A DNA stretch of 64,000 nucleotides from Fibrobacter succinogenes (GTDB lineage Bacteria; Fibrobacterota; Fibrobacteria; Fibrobacterales; Fibrobacteraceae): the NCBI GenBank assembly GCA_902791475.1, contig CADAWC010000028.1, forward strand, positions 1 to 64,000, given 5' to 3'. Positions within the stretch are counted from its first letter, which is position 1. Every line of letters begins with the position of its first letter. A program made the position numbers and the translations under genes. The notes under the pieces are model-generated. The model worked only from the letters and a program-made list of their open reading frames with translations, ran no database searches and was not told the DNA's origin. This document shows positions 16,035 to 27,793 of this stretch, piece after piece.

Positions 16035-17132
16035 ATGGGTTTTAAATGCGGCATCGTAGGCCTCCCGAACGTAGGCAAGAGCACAATCTTCAACGCAATC
16101 ACTAACGCAGGCGCAGAATCCGCCAACTATCCGTTCTGCACCATCGACCCGAACGTCGGCATGGTCAGCGTCCCGGATGCCCGCCTCGATGAACTTGTGA
16201 AGGTCTACAACCCGAAATCCATCGTCCCAGCTGTTACAGAATTCGTGGACATCGCAGGTCTTGTAAAAGGAGCTTCCAAGGGCGAAGGTCTCGGCAACCA
16301 GTTCCTCACCCACATCCGCGAATGCGAAGCCATCATGGAAGTGGTGCGCTGCTTTGATGATGAAAACATCATCCATGTGAACGGTTCCGTGGACCCGATC
16401 CGCGACGTCGAAGTGATTGAAACGGAACTTATCCTCAAGGACTTGGACACCGTCGAAAAACGCCTTGCTACCGAAGCAAAGTCTGCACGTACCGGTAACG
16501 CCGAAGCCAAGGCTCGCCTCGCCGCTTGCGAACTTTTGAAGACGACGATGGAAGAAGGCCGCGCCGCCCGCACCGTGATGCACGACAGCGAAGAAATGGA
16601 AGGCATCGTCAAGGACCTCGGACTCCTTACCGCAAAGCCGCTCTTCTACTGCGCAAACGTCAAAGAAGACGACATCCTCACCGGCAACGCTTACGTGGAT
16701 AAGCTCAAGGAATACGCTTCCAAGCACGGTCACGACGTCATCGTCATCAGCGGCAAGATCGAAGAAGAACTTTCCGCCATGGATCCGGCTGACAAGATTG
16801 AATTTCTCAAGGAACTCGGCATGAAGGAATCCGGACTCGATTCCGTTGTCCGCAAGGGTTACGAAATCCTCGGACTGCGCACGTTCTTCACCGCTGGCGA
16901 AAAGGAATGCCGCGCCTGGACGTTCCACGCTGGTTTCAAGGCACCGCAGTGCGCAGGTGTCATCCACACGGACTTCGAACGTGGCTTTATCCGCGCCGAA
17001 ACTTTGAGCTACGCCGACTTCCTCAAGCACGGCAGCTGGAACGCCGCCAAGGAAGCAGGTCTTGTGCGTACCGAAGGCAAGGAATACCTCGTGCAGGATG
17101 GCGACATCATGTACTTCCTGTTCAACGTGTAA
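16035..17132 (+). CDS. ychF: Redox-regulated ATPase/GTPase YchF (OLA1 family)
   Basis: 365 residues. An Obg-family P-loop protein that hydrolyses ATP in preference to GTP and associates with ribosomes and stress responses. G1 GLPNVGKST (residues 8-16), G3 [10 protein letters not shown], and the C-terminal TGS-like domain [18 protein letters not shown] ... [10 protein letters not shown] match the family throughout, and the length is standard (about 365). The start [17 protein letters not shown] has GGAG upstream. Probably monocistronic. Confidence 0.97.
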   Translation: MGFKCGIVGLPNVGKSTIFNAITNAGAESANYPFCTIDPNVGMVSVPDARLDELVKVYNPKSIVPAVTEFVDIAGLVKGASKGEGLGNQFLTHIRECEAIMEVVRCFDDENIIHVNGSVDPIRDVEVIETELILKDLDTVEKRLATEAKSARTGNAEAKARLAACELLKTTMEEGRAARTVMHDSEEMEGIVKDLGLLTAKPLFYCANVKEDDILTGNAYVDKLKEYASKHGHDVIVISGKIEEELSAMDPADKIEFLKELGMKESGLDSVVRKGYEILGLRTFFTAGEKECRAWTFHAGFKAPQCAGVIHTDFERGFIRAETLSYADFLKHGSWNAAKEAGLVRTEGKEYLVQDGDIMYFLFNV

Positions 17133-17177
17133 TGGCGCCGGTGGCGCAGTAGGCAGGATCGCCAAAACAAAACTTGT

Positions 17178-17338
17178 CATGCCCCACTTGATGGGGCATC
17201 GCCTTTTTAAACGAAAGGGAGATTCCCGCTCGGAGGCGGGAATGACAAAGGAGCCGAGTGATGCAGAAACATGCTTGCATGTTTCTATATCCGAGGCGAA
17301 CTAGTCAAGCCCCGTAGGGGAATGACAGAGCATGAGAA
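17178..17338. repeat. Cluster of palindromic elements downstream of ychF
   Basis: Contains TGCCCCACTTGATGGGGCA (17179-17197), ATTCCCGC (17222-17229) / GCGGGAAT (17236-17243) + GACA, a GCTTGC-core hairpin (17262-17297, listed separately) and CCCCGTAGGGG + AATGACAG (about 17311-17329). Four hairpins of at least two families are packed into 160 bases. Confidence 0.65.
17262..17297 (-). repeat. GCAAGC-core hairpin element, copy 1
   Basis: Stem GAAACAT (17266-17272) / ATGTTTC (17279-17285) around GCTTGC, followed by TATATCCGAGGC. The same architecture with other stems is at 54060, 54119 and 57685. Confidence 0.65.
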
Positions 17339-17340
17339 AA

Positions 17341-17366
17341 GGTCGCGAGCAATCGCGACCTTTCTT
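17341..17366 (+). terminator. Hairpin terminator between ychF and the convergent operon
   Basis: Perfect 8-bp stem GGTCGCGA (17341-17348) / TCGCGACC (17353-17360) with GCAA loop, then TTTCTTATT. It is followed by CTTCGACTTCGCTCAGGATG, another repeat tail. Confidence 0.75.
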
Positions 17367-17406
17367 ATTGAAATCATTAGATCCTTCGACTTCGCTCAGG
17401 ATGACA

Positions 17407-17991
17407 CTACTTCCGAGCTTTCTTCCGTTCACGGCGAGCAATCACCATCGGGCGAACAAGCGTTGCGATGTTCATCGCCGTTCCGATTAAAATGAGGAAG
17501 CTTGCGCAGTAAAGCCCAACGCCCCCCTCAACTTTTAATAGCGGGATTCCAAGCGTAGCCCCGATTTGCGAGAGCTTCATCAAGAGCGACCACAAAGAAA
17601 TCATGGACAAAAGTCCCATCACGATTGACGCTAACGGAACAATCCAGGCAAACACAGCCGCCAAAACGATTGCCGCTACGATACCGTACAAATGATGGAC
17701 AGGTTCCATCTTCGGGTAATTTGGCATTTGCGTCTTGAAATGATCCAGAATCTTCGGATTTTCCTTGACCATGCGATTCATCTGGTTCAAAGCCGAAGAT
17801 TTAACCGATTCATCCAAATCAACGCCCGATGCAATCTGGTAAAAAGTCATTTGAGCAATTGGCTTGCTATCGTCTTTTGCCGAGCAAGAAACATTTGCCA
17901 AAGGCATCAACAAAGCAAGCAATACGAGCAAATACGGGAATGCAGTCAGTTTCTTGAAAATGCTTTTTTCCTTATTAGAATTATCACTCAT
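17407..17991 (-). CDS. Hypothetical four-helix membrane protein
   Basis: 194 residues with four predicted membrane segments (about 18-37, 98-122, 124-145, 160-182) and a basic C-terminal tail RRERKKARK that should be cytoplasmic. The loop after the first helix (about 40-95) is extracytoplasmic. No known family is recognised. The ATG overlaps the stop of the upstream FGE-domain gene by one base (TAATG), so the two are translated together and may function together in the envelope. Confidence 0.7.
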   Translation of the reverse strand: MSDNSNKEKSIFKKLTAFPYLLVLLALLMPLANVSCSAKDDSKPIAQMTFYQIASGVDLDESVKSSALNQMNRMVKENPKILDHFKTQMPNYPKMEPVHHLYGIVAAIVLAAVFAWIVPLASIVMGLLSMISLWSLLMKLSQIGATLGIPLLKVEGGVGLYCASFLILIGTAMNIATLVRPMVIARRERKKARK

Positions 17992-20471
17992 TATCTTTTT
18001 TCCTGGAGAATTCTTTCGAGCGGGAACACACAGCGGAAGCCAATGAAATCAGACCAATAGCGAGGATCTTCATCATCACGCACGGTCATGTTCAACTTTT
18101 TCACCTTGTCCTTCCAAGAACCGCCCTTCAGCACCTTACTCGTTCCCCAATAAGAGCCCGTCGGATTCGAATCTTCAATAGAGAACGTAATGGCAAAGTA
18201 GTTATCACGAGTCCATTCAGCAACGTTGCCCGACATATCGTAAAGGCCCCAAGCATTCGGAACTTTCGAAGCGACATCGTGCGGACCATAGGCTTCATCG
18301 CCCTTGCCTACCTTCAAGGAGTTTTCTGCATAAATAGCATACTTGCTCACACTCATGACATCATCTGCAGTCCAGAGAACGCCATCGTTGCTTCCGGCAC
18401 GACCAGCAAATTCCCACTGGGCTTCAGTCGGCAAATCACCACCAAGAACCTTGCAAGCGTACTGAGCATTTTCCCAAGTGATATTCTGCACCGGTTTCTT
18501 TTCGCCCTTGAACACAGACTTGTCCGGATAGCGCTTTGCAGAATCCAAACGAGCCATGATCTTCTGGAAAAATTCTTGAGTCACTTCGGTTGTATGGATT
18601 GCAAACGGAGACATGGACACAACTTTACCACGGAAGCGGAACGAGCCAGAATCAATAACAGCAACAGTTCCGCGGGTCGCGTGTTCAACAATTGTTGCAC
18701 ACGGAGCAGTCTTAACTGTATCCTTCGGAGCAGAAGACGATGAACTTACGATTGCAGATGAAGAAGACGATTCCGTTCCCCTTCTGAGCCATTCCACCAC
18801 TTCCTTTTCCATAGCGATGTGTTTCGGCAAAATAAATTCACCCATGCCCACGTAAAGGGAATCGCCAAGTCTGAAACCAAGCTTTTCGTAACGGTACTGG
18901 AAGCGACCAACGAGGCTCCCTTCCTTAAACACCCAAACCGGCTTATTGTTCACCAAGAACAAAGTCGTCACGAGATTGGAGTTTCCGGAGACAAGTTTTT
19001 CAACGAGCGTATCCATCGAAATTCCATCGACAACGCCTTTCCACGTCACCTGGACACGGCCATGATCGGCACCAAAGTTCAAGCTCAAGGAATCCACCTT
19101 AGTCACAATAACAGTTTTCTTCGCTGTATCTGCCGCAGCCTTTTTAGCTTTGCCCTTCGTCACTTTCTTTGACGTTTCCACAGGAACGGTTATTGTATCC
19201 GTCCTGACAATTTTTTCGATGGCAACAGGCATCATGTTAATCTGAACCGGGAGCGCCTGGAGGCTATCAAGCTTTGCGTGAAATGCCTTATAAATGTTGC
19301 TGACTTCCCCAAGTTTTTTGTTGCGCCACAATGTCTGGGCTTCTTTACGCTTGAGGTTATAGTGAGAAACATAGCCTCGATAGTCCTTGTCCGATTCGGC
19401 AAGTCCAAGAGAATCCGCAGGCTTAATTGCCGGATAGAATTTCGAGAATTCCATCGTGTCCACGCGGTTCACATTTTTTTCAACATCTGCAGAGAACGTA
19501 TCATAAAGAGATTCTGTTTCTTCAAGCGTTTGCAGAGCGTACACCTTATCAAGCGTGACAGACGTCTTTGCCGAAGTAGAGGATTTAGAATCCGAAGAGG
19601 CAGCACTAGAAACAGGAACTGCGCTAGAGCTAGAAACACCTGCATCAAAGTCAGGAATAACGATTTCCGAACTGGAACTAGAACCCACAAGAACGGCCGC
19701 CGGAACAGCTTCGCTAGAGCTCGAGCTTTGCATAGCCACAACCGCAGCAGCTTCGCTTGAACTAGAAGCAACAACAGCTGAATCCGGGCACGGGAACTTC
19801 ACATTGAACGTGAGCACTTCACCCGGTTTGAGCACAGCGGCATCCACATATGGAAGCTGATCCGGAGCGCCAAACGAGAAAATATAAACGCCATTTTCAG
19901 CAGGATAAAGCGCACGGGTGCCCGGTTTCATTTTAGAATTCAGAGGCAGGACTTCCAAGTTCTTTTCGTCCGACTGGATTTGCACCATGCCCGGATGATT
20001 GCTTTCCTTCAGAACTTGCCACTTGCCATTCTTCATGAACAGGAGCTTCGAGACTCGAGGAGAATAAACATATTCGGCATCAAAATAGATGTCCGCTTCA
20101 TCCTGGAAAGCTTTGTACTGGCGAGAAGCGTACAGGCGCATTCCAAACACTTCGCGTGTCCCCAAGTGATTTTCCTTGAGGCTAAACGCATGGAGCTTTT
20201 TATATTCTTCTGGTTTTGCCTCACCCGAGAACCACAAATACTCTTTCGCCGATTTCTTGTGGCGGAGATAGAGACGATTGGGAAGCAACGGGAATACCGG
20301 TTCCTGAGAAATGGCGACAGAGCTATCCAATGCAATAGCCATATCCGTCGCATGTTCTAGAACATTACCAACTTTGAAATTACTCGGATTCAATTTAAAG
20401 TTGCGATCTTCATCTGCCATGGTAATTGCTGGCACCAGCAATAAAAGCGGAAGCAATCGGGAAATGTTCAT
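17991..20471 (-). CDS. Secreted protein with serine-rich linkers and C-terminal FGE-sulfatase domain
   Basis: 826 residues. Signal peptide (MNISRLLPLLLLVPAITMADE). Residues 30-235 form a beta-rich N-terminal domain; 240-300 is a low-complexity linker of repeated SSSS-E/A blocks; a middle helical/beta domain follows to about 580; another SSSS linker; then a formylglycine-generating-enzyme-like domain (about 610-820) with TEVTQEFF, NITWENAQYACKVLGGDLPT, AQWEFAGRAG, YDMSGNVAEW and VLKGGSW ... GFRCV. In bacteria such domains often bind or act structurally rather than as true sulfatase activators. The architecture indicates an exported surface protein. It heads a two-gene minus operon. Confidence 0.85.
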   Translation of the reverse strand: MNISRLLPLLLLVPAITMADEDRNFKLNPSNFKVGNVLEHATDMAIALDSSVAISQEPVFPLLPNRLYLRHKKSAKEYLWFSGEAKPEEYKKLHAFSLKENHLGTREVFGMRLYASRQYKAFQDEADIYFDAEYVYSPRVSKLLFMKNGKWQVLKESNHPGMVQIQSDEKNLEVLPLNSKMKPGTRALYPAENGVYIFSFGAPDQLPYVDAAVLKPGEVLTFNVKFPCPDSAVVASSSSEAAAVVAMQSSSSSEAVPAAVLVGSSSSSEIVIPDFDAGVSSSSAVPVSSAASSDSKSSTSAKTSVTLDKVYALQTLEETESLYDTFSADVEKNVNRVDTMEFSKFYPAIKPADSLGLAESDKDYRGYVSHYNLKRKEAQTLWRNKKLGEVSNIYKAFHAKLDSLQALPVQINMMPVAIEKIVRTDTITVPVETSKKVTKGKAKKAAADTAKKTVIVTKVDSLSLNFGADHGRVQVTWKGVVDGISMDTLVEKLVSGNSNLVTTLFLVNNKPVWVFKEGSLVGRFQYRYEKLGFRLGDSLYVGMGEFILPKHIAMEKEVVEWLRRGTESSSSSAIVSSSSSAPKDTVKTAPCATIVEHATRGTVAVIDSGSFRFRGKVVSMSPFAIHTTEVTQEFFQKIMARLDSAKRYPDKSVFKGEKKPVQNITWENAQYACKVLGGDLPTEAQWEFAGRAGSNDGVLWTADDVMSVSKYAIYAENSLKVGKGDEAYGPHDVASKVPNAWGLYDMSGNVAEWTRDNYFAITFSIEDSNPTGSYWGTSKVLKGGSWKDKVKKLNMTVRDDEDPRYWSDFIGFRCVFPLERILQEKR

Positions 20472-20539
20472 ATGCGCTCCAATCTTATTAAGGATCTTCT
20501 TCTCAAAAAAAATAATTTCTTCTAATCAAATTAGTTCCA

Positions 20540-23500
20540 TTATTTTGTAGAATTAGCTCCCATTTCGAGCAAATAACCGCCATTTGAACCGCCCACAGGT
20601 CCCAATTCAACCTTCCAATCCGCTAAACGGATAATATCGGGGTGATGTTCGATGACTATGACCGTATCGCCACGGGCCGAGAGCCTGCGCAAAAGGTTCC
20701 AAAGGATCTGGATATCCTTCAGGTGGAGGCCTGTTGTCGGCTCGTCAAGCAGGTAGACCATTTCTGTTGCCGGACGGCGGCAAAGTTCTGCAGCAAGCTT
20801 CAAGCGCTGGGATTCACCACCACTAAGCGTCGTGACCGGTTGACCGAGTTTCACATACGGGAGCCCCACATCGCGGAGGCACTCGAGCTTCGGCAAAATC
20901 TTCGGCTGGTCCTTGAAGAATTCACAGGCTTCGACGACGCGCATGTCGAGCACATCGGCAATGTTCTTGCCCTTGAACGTGACTGTTAGGGTTTCCTGGT
21001 TATAGCGTTTGCCGCCGCAAGCTTCACAAGTTTCCCAAATGTCCGAGAGGAAGTGCATTTCGACAGCGATGGCGCCGCGTCCTTCGCAAACGGGGCAACG
21101 CCCACGCGCAAGGTTGTAACTGAAACGACCGTAATCAAAGCCTTTAACCTTGGACTGTTCAAGCTTGGAGAATAGCTTGCGGATATCGTCAAACACCCCC
21201 GTGAAGCTCGCCGGCGTACTGCGCGGCGTACCTGAAATCGGGCTCTGGTCCACAAGCAATACTTCGCCGCTCTGCTTTTTGCGACCGCGCGCTTGGAACT
21301 GCTTTTTGAGCGCCGGGAAGATTTCATCCACGACAAGTGAACTCTTGCCCGAACCCGAAACGCCACAAACAACGCTTACCGCCTTTTTCGGGAACTTCAC
21401 AGACAAATTCTTCAAGTTATTTGCCTTGAGGTTCTTGAATTCGTAAAATTCCGTATCGTCCGTGATTTGCACGGGATCCAGCTGGTTTGCGACTGGAGTC
21501 GAATACGTGAGGAACTTGACCGTTTCGCTACGCGGGAACTGCTGCAACGCATAAGGTTTTGCAAGTTCTGCAGGCGAGCCTTCGGCAACAACTTCGCCAC
21601 CGAAATCACCCGCTCCCGGGCCCATATCGATAATGTGGTCTGCGGCCTGCATCATCTTAAGATCGTGTTCCACAACCACGAGCGTATTGCCAAGGTCACG
21701 CAAGCGGTAAAGCGTGTCGAGGAGCTTCGCGGTATCGCTTTCGTGGAGGCCGACGGTCGGTTCGTCAAGCACATAAAGCACACCTTCGAGGCCACTACCA
21801 ATCTGACTTGCCAAGCGGATGCGCTGGGATTCACCGCCCGAAAGCGTATCGCCCGCACGGTCAAGGCCAATATAGCCAAGGCCCACACTAATCAAGAAGT
21901 CCAGGCGGCCGATGATTTCGCGAAGGAGCGGCGCGGCAATCGTTTTTTTGCTTTCGGCGGTCACAGAAGTCGCATTTTCTTCTTTTGCAAAATCGACTTT
22001 TGCAAACCAGTCGCGGGCTTCGGCAATGCTCATGTGATGCACATCCATGATATTCTTGCCCAAGATGCGCACCGCAAGATATTCAGGTTTCAAGCGTTCG
22101 CCGTGGCAATCCGGGCATTCCTCACCATCCTTGAAGTGGCCAAGGCCAAGGCAAGTTTCGCAAGCACCCCAATGCGTGTTGAAACTGAAATGTTTCGGGT
22201 TGAGCGCCGAATCCATGTACCAGCCGCATTCCGGGCAGCCCGGCTTTTCGCTGGCCGAGAGGCGTTCTTCACCATCGCAATCCACATAAAGGATTCCGTT
22301 ACCATCGCGGTAGCCGCGTTCAAACGCTTCGACGAGACGAGCGCGGTTTTCTTCCTTGACCACCACGGAATCAACCACGGCAAGCAACTGCTTTTCGCGT
22401 GTCGGAACTTTGGGCAACGGAAGTTCCACGAGCTTTTTACCGAGATATGCCTTGCGGTAACCCTTCTCCGTCAAAATCTTGGACAACTTAATTTCGTCCT
22501 TGATTTCGAATGGGGCAAGTACCGTCACCATCTTATTGAGGTCGCGGTCAAAAGCAAATTGCATCAAGTCGCCAGCGGCATAAGAGCTGACCGGCTTTCC
22601 GCAATGGAGGCAGTGGGCGGTTCCTACGCGAGCCCACAAAATGCGGAAGTAATCGTAAATTTCCGTGAGTGTTGCGACCGTACTGCGCGGGCTCTTGCTT
22701 GCGCTCTTCTGGTCAATCGCAATCGCAGGCGCCAAGCCCGAAATAGAATCGATGCTACCGCGGTCGGGACGGCCCAAGAAGCGGCGAGCGTACGTGCTAA
22801 GCGTTTCGACAAAGCGGCGCTGGCCTTCGCTAAAGAGCGTATGGAACGCAAGGCTCGACTTGCCCGAGCCCGAAACACCCGTAATCACGGTGAGCTTGTG
22901 GCGCGGAATCGTGACGTCGATGTTCTTGAGGTTATGCTTGCGCGCTCCGTGAACTTCGATATCAAGCGAGTAATCCTCGCCCTTCTCGTCCGTACGGACA
23001 AAGTGTTTGTTTTCACCGTGCTTTTTCGCGAGTACCGGAGCCAAGTAGCGCCCCGTCTCCGACTTTTTGCACTTGGCAATTTGTTCGGGAGTTCCCGTAG
23101 CGATAATGCGACCGCCGTTTACGCCCGCATCCGGGCCAAGGTCAATAATCCAGTCCGCGCACTTGATCACATCGAGGTTGTGTTCAATCACCACGACGCT
23201 GTTGCCGAGACTACGCAAGCGATTCAAACATTCAAGCAATCGGCGGATATCTTCAAAATGGAGGCCCGTCGTCGGTTCATCGAGCAAGTAAAGCGTCTTG
23301 CCCGTCCCCGGGCGGCGCAGTTCCGAAGCAATCTTCACACGTTGCGCTTCGCCACCACTCAAAGTTGTGGAGGGTTGCCCAAGCGTAAGATAGCCAAGGC
23401 CCACTTCGCAAAGGAGCTTGAGCGGTTCTGCAATTTTCGGAATGTCCTTGAAAAATTCAGCCGCATCGCTGATGCTCATGTCGAGCACTTCGGAGATGTT

Positions 23501-25831
23501 CTTGCCCTTAAAATAAACTTCACGAGTCGCTTCGTTAAAGCGCTTGCCGTCGCACACATCGCAAGTGACTTGTACACTCGGCAAAATATGCATGTCGATG
23601 ACCTTCACGCCCGCGCCTTCGCAAGCATCGCAACGACCGCCCTTCACGTTAAAGCTGAAGCGGCTCTTCGTGTAGCCACGCACCTTACTTTCTTCCATGC
23701 CGGCAAAGAGGTCGCGAATGTCATCCCAAATTTTCGTGTAAGTAGCAGGGTTGCTTCGCGGAGTGCGTCCAATCGGCGTCTGGTCAATTTCGATGACCTT
23801 GTCGATGTTTTCGAGACCTTCCAAGTGGTCAAACTTGCCGACCGGTTCTTCGGAATTGTAGAACACGCGAGCGAGTTCACGGCGCAAAATTTGGTTCACA
23901 AGCGTACTCTTGCCCGAGCCAGAAACGCCCGTGACTACCGTAAATGCACCGCCAAGCGGGATTTCCACATCAATGTTCTTGAGATTGTTTTCGCAAGCAC
24001 CGCAAACCTTGAGCTTTGGCGTATTCTTGTCAATTCTCATGCGCTGCGCTGGAATTTCAATCGACTTGCGACCGCTCAAATAGGCACCCGTAAGTGATGA
24101 CTTGTTCTTTTCCAGTTCTTCGACCGTGCCAGCCGCCAAAATGCGACCGCCCTCGACACCCGCGCCTGGGCCCACGTCAATCACGCAGTCCGCATGACGC
24201 ATCGTATCCTCATCGTGTTCCACGATGAGAAGGCTGTTGCCTTGGGCTCGCAAGCGCTCGAGCATCTCGAGCAACTTATCGTTGTCACGTGGGTGCAGCC
24301 CGATACTCGGTTCATCAAGCACATAAAGCACGCCCTGGAGCCCCGCCCCCACGGCGCTTGCGAGCCTGATACGTTGCGCCTCACCGCCCGAAAGCGTCGA
24401 AGCCTTGCGGCTAATATCCAAATAGCCAAGCCCAACCGCCTTCAAGAATCCAAGACGCCCGCGAATTTCCTTGAGCACTTCGCGACCGATGCGCTGCTCC
24501 TTCGGCGAAAGCTTTAACTTGTCAAAAAACTCAACGGACTTTTCGACAGACCATTCCGTCATTTCGCATATGTTGTGGCCGTGGAAATCGACCGCTGCAG
24601 CAATACGGTTGATTCGCGTGCCATGACATTCCGGACAAACGCCAATTTGCATGTACTTTCGGAAGTGGTAAATATGCCACATGTCCCAAAGTTCCTGCAT
24701 AATCGAGACCACGCCGCGTTCGCTCCCGCTCGGAGTCCCGTACAGCACGGCATCCTGTTGCGCCTTCTTGAGTTTACACCACGGCGTATCCAGCGAAAAG
24801 TGCATTTCGTTTGCAATCGTGCGCAAATTGCGCCAACCAAAATCGCTAAAGATAATGCAGCCGTCATCCTTCTTTTGCGGGGCAAGGCACCCCTCTTTCA
24901 ACGACAGATTCGGATTCGGCACAATCAAGTTAATGTCGAATTCGCAACTTTCGCCAAGGCCCTTACACGCGGGGCATTGCCCCTTCGGGTCATTAAAGCT
25001 AAAGAATCGCGGTTCAAGTTCCGGAATAGAAATTCCGCATTTGGGGCAAGCGAGCTGCGTACCCTGCAAGCGGTATTCTTCCTTCGCGGCACCATCCGAG
25101 CCCGCCTCCTGCGATGTCAGCAAGAACGATACAAGCTTTCCGTCCGTGAGCTTCAAGGCCCCTTCAATGGCCTCGCGCAAACGGCTCATGTTCTTGCGTT
25201 CCAGCGTCAAGCGGTCAATCACCACTTCAATGGTGTGCTTTTCGTAACGCACCAACAGCGGCACATCTTCGAGCCTGTAAATCGTCCCGTCTACACGCAC
25301 GCGGACAAACCCATTTTCCTTGAGTTCGGCAAGTTCCTTGCGGTATTCGCCCTTGCGTTCCTGCACAATCGGTGCCATCACCAAAATTCGCTTGTTTTCA
25401 TCACTAGCGTACAAGTTATCGACAATCTGGTCGACGGACTGTGCCTGAATTACCTTGCCGCACTTGGGGCAATGCGGAACACCGAGGCGCGCAAACATCA
25501 AGCGGTAATGGTCCAAAATTTCGACCACCGTACCCACCGTACTGCGCGGGTTCCTGTTCACCGTTTTTTGGTCAATCGAAATCGTCGGTGAAATTCCGCG
25601 AACGCTTTCCACATCCGGGTGCTTCATGCGCCCGATGAACTGGCGTGCGTACGCCGAAAGCGACTCCACAAAGCGGCGCTGCCCTTCCTGGAAGACCGTA
25701 TCAAAAGCAAGGCTCGACTTGCCCGAGCCCGAAACGCCTGTGACCACGACAATCGAGTCGCGGGGAATCGTCAAATTGACATGGCGGAGGTTGTGTTCAT
25801 GCGCATCGCGGATTTCAATAGATTTCGTCAT
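20540..25831 (-). CDS. uvrA: Double-length excinuclease ABC subunit A (two UvrA units fused)
   Basis: 1763 residues, nearly twice normal UvrA (about 940). Two full UvrA sequences are joined in one chain. Unit 1 begins [16 protein letters not shown] and unit 2 begins around residue 955 with [18 protein letters not shown]. All four ATPase sites look intact: four TGVSGSGKS or CGVSGSGKS Walker A motifs, four TLSGGE signatures and four LLDEP/VLDEP Walker B motifs. Zinc-binding CxxC pairs occur in each unit. UvrA normally acts as a homodimer that finds DNA damage and loads UvrB, so this is a covalent pseudo-dimer. Long fused UvrA proteins are known from Chlamydia. The reading frame is continuous, so this is not two genes. 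Monocistronic, minus strand. Confidence 0.95.
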   Translation of the reverse strand: MTKSIEIRDAHEHNLRHVNLTIPRDSIVVVTGVSGSGKSSLAFDTVFQEGQRRFVESLSAYARQFIGRMKHPDVESVRGISPTISIDQKTVNRNPRSTVGTVVEILDHYRLMFARLGVPHCPKCGKVIQAQSVDQIVDNLYASDENKRILVMAPIVQERKGEYRKELAELKENGFVRVRVDGTIYRLEDVPLLVRYEKHTIEVVIDRLTLERKNMSRLREAIEGALKLTDGKLVSFLLTSQEAGSDGAAKEEYRLQGTQLACPKCGISIPELEPRFFSFNDPKGQCPACKGLGESCEFDINLIVPNPNLSLKEGCLAPQKKDDGCIIFSDFGWRNLRTIANEMHFSLDTPWCKLKKAQQDAVLYGTPSGSERGVVSIMQELWDMWHIYHFRKYMQIGVCPECHGTRINRIAAAVDFHGHNICEMTEWSVEKSVEFFDKLKLSPKEQRIGREVLKEIRGRLGFLKAVGLGYLDISRKASTLSGGEAQRIRLASAVGAGLQGVLYVLDEPSIGLHPRDNDKLLEMLERLRAQGNSLLIVEHDEDTMRHADCVIDVGPGAGVEGGRILAAGTVEELEKNKSSLTGAYLSGRKSIEIPAQRMRIDKNTPKLKVCGACENNLKNIDVEIPLGGAFTVVTGVSGSGKSTLVNQILRRELARVFYNSEEPVGKFDHLEGLENIDKVIEIDQTPIGRTPRSNPATYTKIWDDIRDLFAGMEESKVRGYTKSRFSFNVKGGRCDACEGAGVKVIDMHILPSVQVTCDVCDGKRFNEATREVYFKGKNISEVLDMSISDAAEFFKDIPKIAEPLKLLCEVGLGYLTLGQPSTTLSGGEAQRVKIASELRRPGTGKTLYLLDEPTTGLHFEDIRRLLECLNRLRSLGNSVVVIEHNLDVIKCADWIIDLGPDAGVNGGRIIATGTPEQIAKCKKSETGRYLAPVLAKKHGENKHFVRTDEKGEDYSLDIEVHGARKHNLKNIDVTIPRHKLTVITGVSGSGKSSLAFHTLFSEGQRRFVETLSTYARRFLGRPDRGSIDSISGLAPAIAIDQKSASKSPRSTVATLTEIYDYFRILWARVGTAHCLHCGKPVSSYAAGDLMQFAFDRDLNKMVTVLAPFEIKDEIKLSKILTEKGYRKAYLGKKLVELPLPKVPTREKQLLAVVDSVVVKEENRARLVEAFERGYRDGNGILYVDCDGEERLSASEKPGCPECGWYMDSALNPKHFSFNTHWGACETCLGLGHFKDGEECPDCHGERLKPEYLAVRILGKNIMDVHHMSIAEARDWFAKVDFAKEENATSVTAESKKTIAAPLLREIIGRLDFLISVGLGYIGLDRAGDTLSGGESQRIRLASQIGSGLEGVLYVLDEPTVGLHESDTAKLLDTLYRLRDLGNTLVVVEHDLKMMQAADHIIDMGPGAGDFGGEVVAEGSPAELAKPYALQQFPRSETVKFLTYSTPVANQLDPVQITDDTEFYEFKNLKANNLKNLSVKFPKKAVSVVCGVSGSGKSSLVVDEIFPALKKQFQARGRKKQSGEVLLVDQSPISGTPRSTPASFTGVFDDIRKLFSKLEQSKVKGFDYGRFSYNLARGRCPVCEGRGAIAVEMHFLSDIWETCEACGGKRYNQETLTVTFKGKNIADVLDMRVVEACEFFKDQPKILPKLECLRDVGLPYVKLGQPVTTLSGGESQRLKLAAELCRRPATEMVYLLDEPTTGLHLKDIQILWNLLRRLSARGDTVIVIEHHPDIIRLADWKVELGPVGGSNGGYLLEMGANSTK

Positions 25832-25959
25832 GCCTCAAATATAGGAAAAGACCGCCAAATTGTCTAAAAAATAGTGAACATTTGGATAGAATGTAGATAG
25901 AAACAGCCACGATTTCTCGTGACTGTTCTTCCTCCTCACAATATAACTCTCAGATTTCT

Positions 25960-27792
25960 TTAGTTACCACACTGGTCATAGGATCCGAACTTATCCACGA
26001 CAAATTCGCCATCCACAGGGAACTGAAGTCGCACGGACGTAATTTTTCCGATGACATCTTCAATCTTTTCACTAGATTCCTCGTCAATATTCTTGAAAGC
26101 CTTCCAAGAAACCTTGCCCCACGTCATGTCGTCGGAATATTCAACTTCAGTATACCAGTATTTATTTGCAGCGGCATCGGTGACAAGAGCGATTCTAATG
26201 AAGTTGTAAGTACTGTAATGGATGCAAAAGCCATCCCATGCGCTGATATCAGCCGGTTCATTATTTGAACTTACAGTATTAAAGCCAATCGTCGCAACAC
26301 TATCCAAATTATAGAGAAAATCATCAGATTTCACGTATGCCGTAAACTTATGATGTTTATTCAACAAAGATGCAATGACATTTCCGTTATCATCAGCTTC
26401 AACATCGTCGGGGAACCCGAAACTATACGTATCCATTTCATCCGGAGAGTTGGTCCAAACGCCACCAGCCGTTGCACCGGAAATACCGAGATCCACATGG
26501 TCGCCGTCAACGGATGCATCCCACAAGAAGCTCTTTCCAGACTTGTAGCTAGAAGACTGTGTCGGTTTCACTTCTTCAAATTCACCTGATTCCTTAACAG
26601 AAAGGTTTTCCGGCACCAAGGCGCTAATACGTCTGATTTCGAAACGTGTTCCAGCCTTGTTTTCCTTTGCAAATTTCAAGCGAACCTTCGCCAAATGCTT
26701 CAGGATATCGTCAGAACCATTCAAGACATCGGCAAACACAGCACAGTTCTTTTCCATATCGTCGTTCTTTGCAAAAGTCATTGTCTTGACATTCTTTTCA
26801 AGAGTTCCCGTCGAGGAATCCCCAGGAACAAGTTCCATCACAATATCCATTTGCGATTCATATTCCAAGCACAGGCCCTTCCACAAGCTAGACACATCGG
26901 CCGTATAAATGAAATCCTTGTCATTTTTAGTGGTTTTCCCAGCAACAAGGAATCCAAAACCAACATCCGGATTTGAACTAGAACCCTCGAAGACTACATT
27001 TCCATAAAGGCCTTCATTATAATAGATTCTTTCTGCCATATCCGAAAAATCACCTTCGCCATCCCAGTCAAAGTAAGCTTCGGAAGAATTTTCAAAGAAA
27101 GCCAGCTCGCCAGAAGTACCCTTATCGCCTTTTTCAAAGCCAGTCTCTACGCGGGACTTGCCATCCTTACCAATCCACATATCCGAGCGAACATAAGGAG
27201 TCAGGCGCTGGATGCTAAATTCACCCGATGCACCCGATTCGCCCACAAAGACCAGCTGCACAGAGCGCACCTTCTTGACAACGTCAGAACCATCCGTATC
27301 ATCCGACTTCTTCATCTTGAAATCTTCCCAAGATGCGCAATGACTTTCGGATCCAGAATCCTTCATATTCAGGCTGACAAAAGGCACATCCTTATCTACA
27401 GAAGAGCTTGCGTAGTCTTCCGTGTCAAGGCGAACTTCCACAACAAAGTCAGACTTGTACGAGACGCACAAACCATCGCCACCCTGAGAAAGATCGGTTG
27501 GAGAGCCATCCGGGTTGGAAACATCATAGGCGATACCAGCACGGGCAAGGTCATCCCCGGACTTTTTCAGCGAAACACGGCCGAGCAAAGCGCTCTTGGT
27601 ATTTTCCAGCTTAATATCGGATCCCTTCATGACATTCCAATCCTTAAGATTGGCAGTCTCATTCCAGAATGCATTTTTTTCTTCGGTGGTTCCATAACTT
27701 TTGGAAGCCACGGAATCATCTGAACACGCCGTTAATGCAAGGGCCCCTAACAACCCCAAACACAAAACGTTAGTTCCAATGTATTTATTCAT
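25960..27792 (-). CDS. Lipoprotein with three divergent WxGxCxxY modules
   Basis: 610 residues from ATG 27792, with GAGGG upstream. Signal peptide with lipobox LTACS, then three tandem modules of about 190 residues. Each has an aromatic-Gly-Cys core (GDGLCVSYKS, LWKGLCLEYES, AWDGFCIHYST), a later Cys-x-x-W or W-D/E-x-F segment, and a closing strand such as GEFSIQRLTPY. These resemble, at lower identity, the modules of the 54-64 kb cluster. Probably surface-exposed and possibly glycan-binding (inference). The start is one base after the stop of the TIGR02147 regulator, so both share a message. Confidence 0.78.
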   Translation of the reverse strand: MNKYIGTNVLCLGLLGALALTACSDDSVASKSYGTTEEKNAFWNETANLKDWNVMKGSDIKLENTKSALLGRVSLKKSGDDLARAGIAYDVSNPDGSPTDLSQGGDGLCVSYKSDFVVEVRLDTEDYASSSVDKDVPFVSLNMKDSGSESHCASWEDFKMKKSDDTDGSDVVKKVRSVQLVFVGESGASGEFSIQRLTPYVRSDMWIGKDGKSRVETGFEKGDKGTSGELAFFENSSEAYFDWDGEGDFSDMAERIYYNEGLYGNVVFEGSSSNPDVGFGFLVAGKTTKNDKDFIYTADVSSLWKGLCLEYESQMDIVMELVPGDSSTGTLEKNVKTMTFAKNDDMEKNCAVFADVLNGSDDILKHLAKVRLKFAKENKAGTRFEIRRISALVPENLSVKESGEFEEVKPTQSSSYKSGKSFLWDASVDGDHVDLGISGATAGGVWTNSPDEMDTYSFGFPDDVEADDNGNVIASLLNKHHKFTAYVKSDDFLYNLDSVATIGFNTVSSNNEPADISAWDGFCIHYSTYNFIRIALVTDAAANKYWYTEVEYSDDMTWGKVSWKAFKNIDEESSEKIEDVIGKITSVRLQFPVDGEFVVDKFGSYDQCGN

Positions 27793-27793
27793 A

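Noticed and set aside
15996-17180. A 394-codon open frame opposite ychF
   Set aside because: Shadow of ychF; no ribosome site and no recognisable domain.
21467-24097. An 876-codon open frame on the strand opposite uvrA
   Set aside because: It lies entirely within uvrA, which has strong motif support. The antisense frame is an artefact of codon bias and shows low-complexity basic sequence with no domain.
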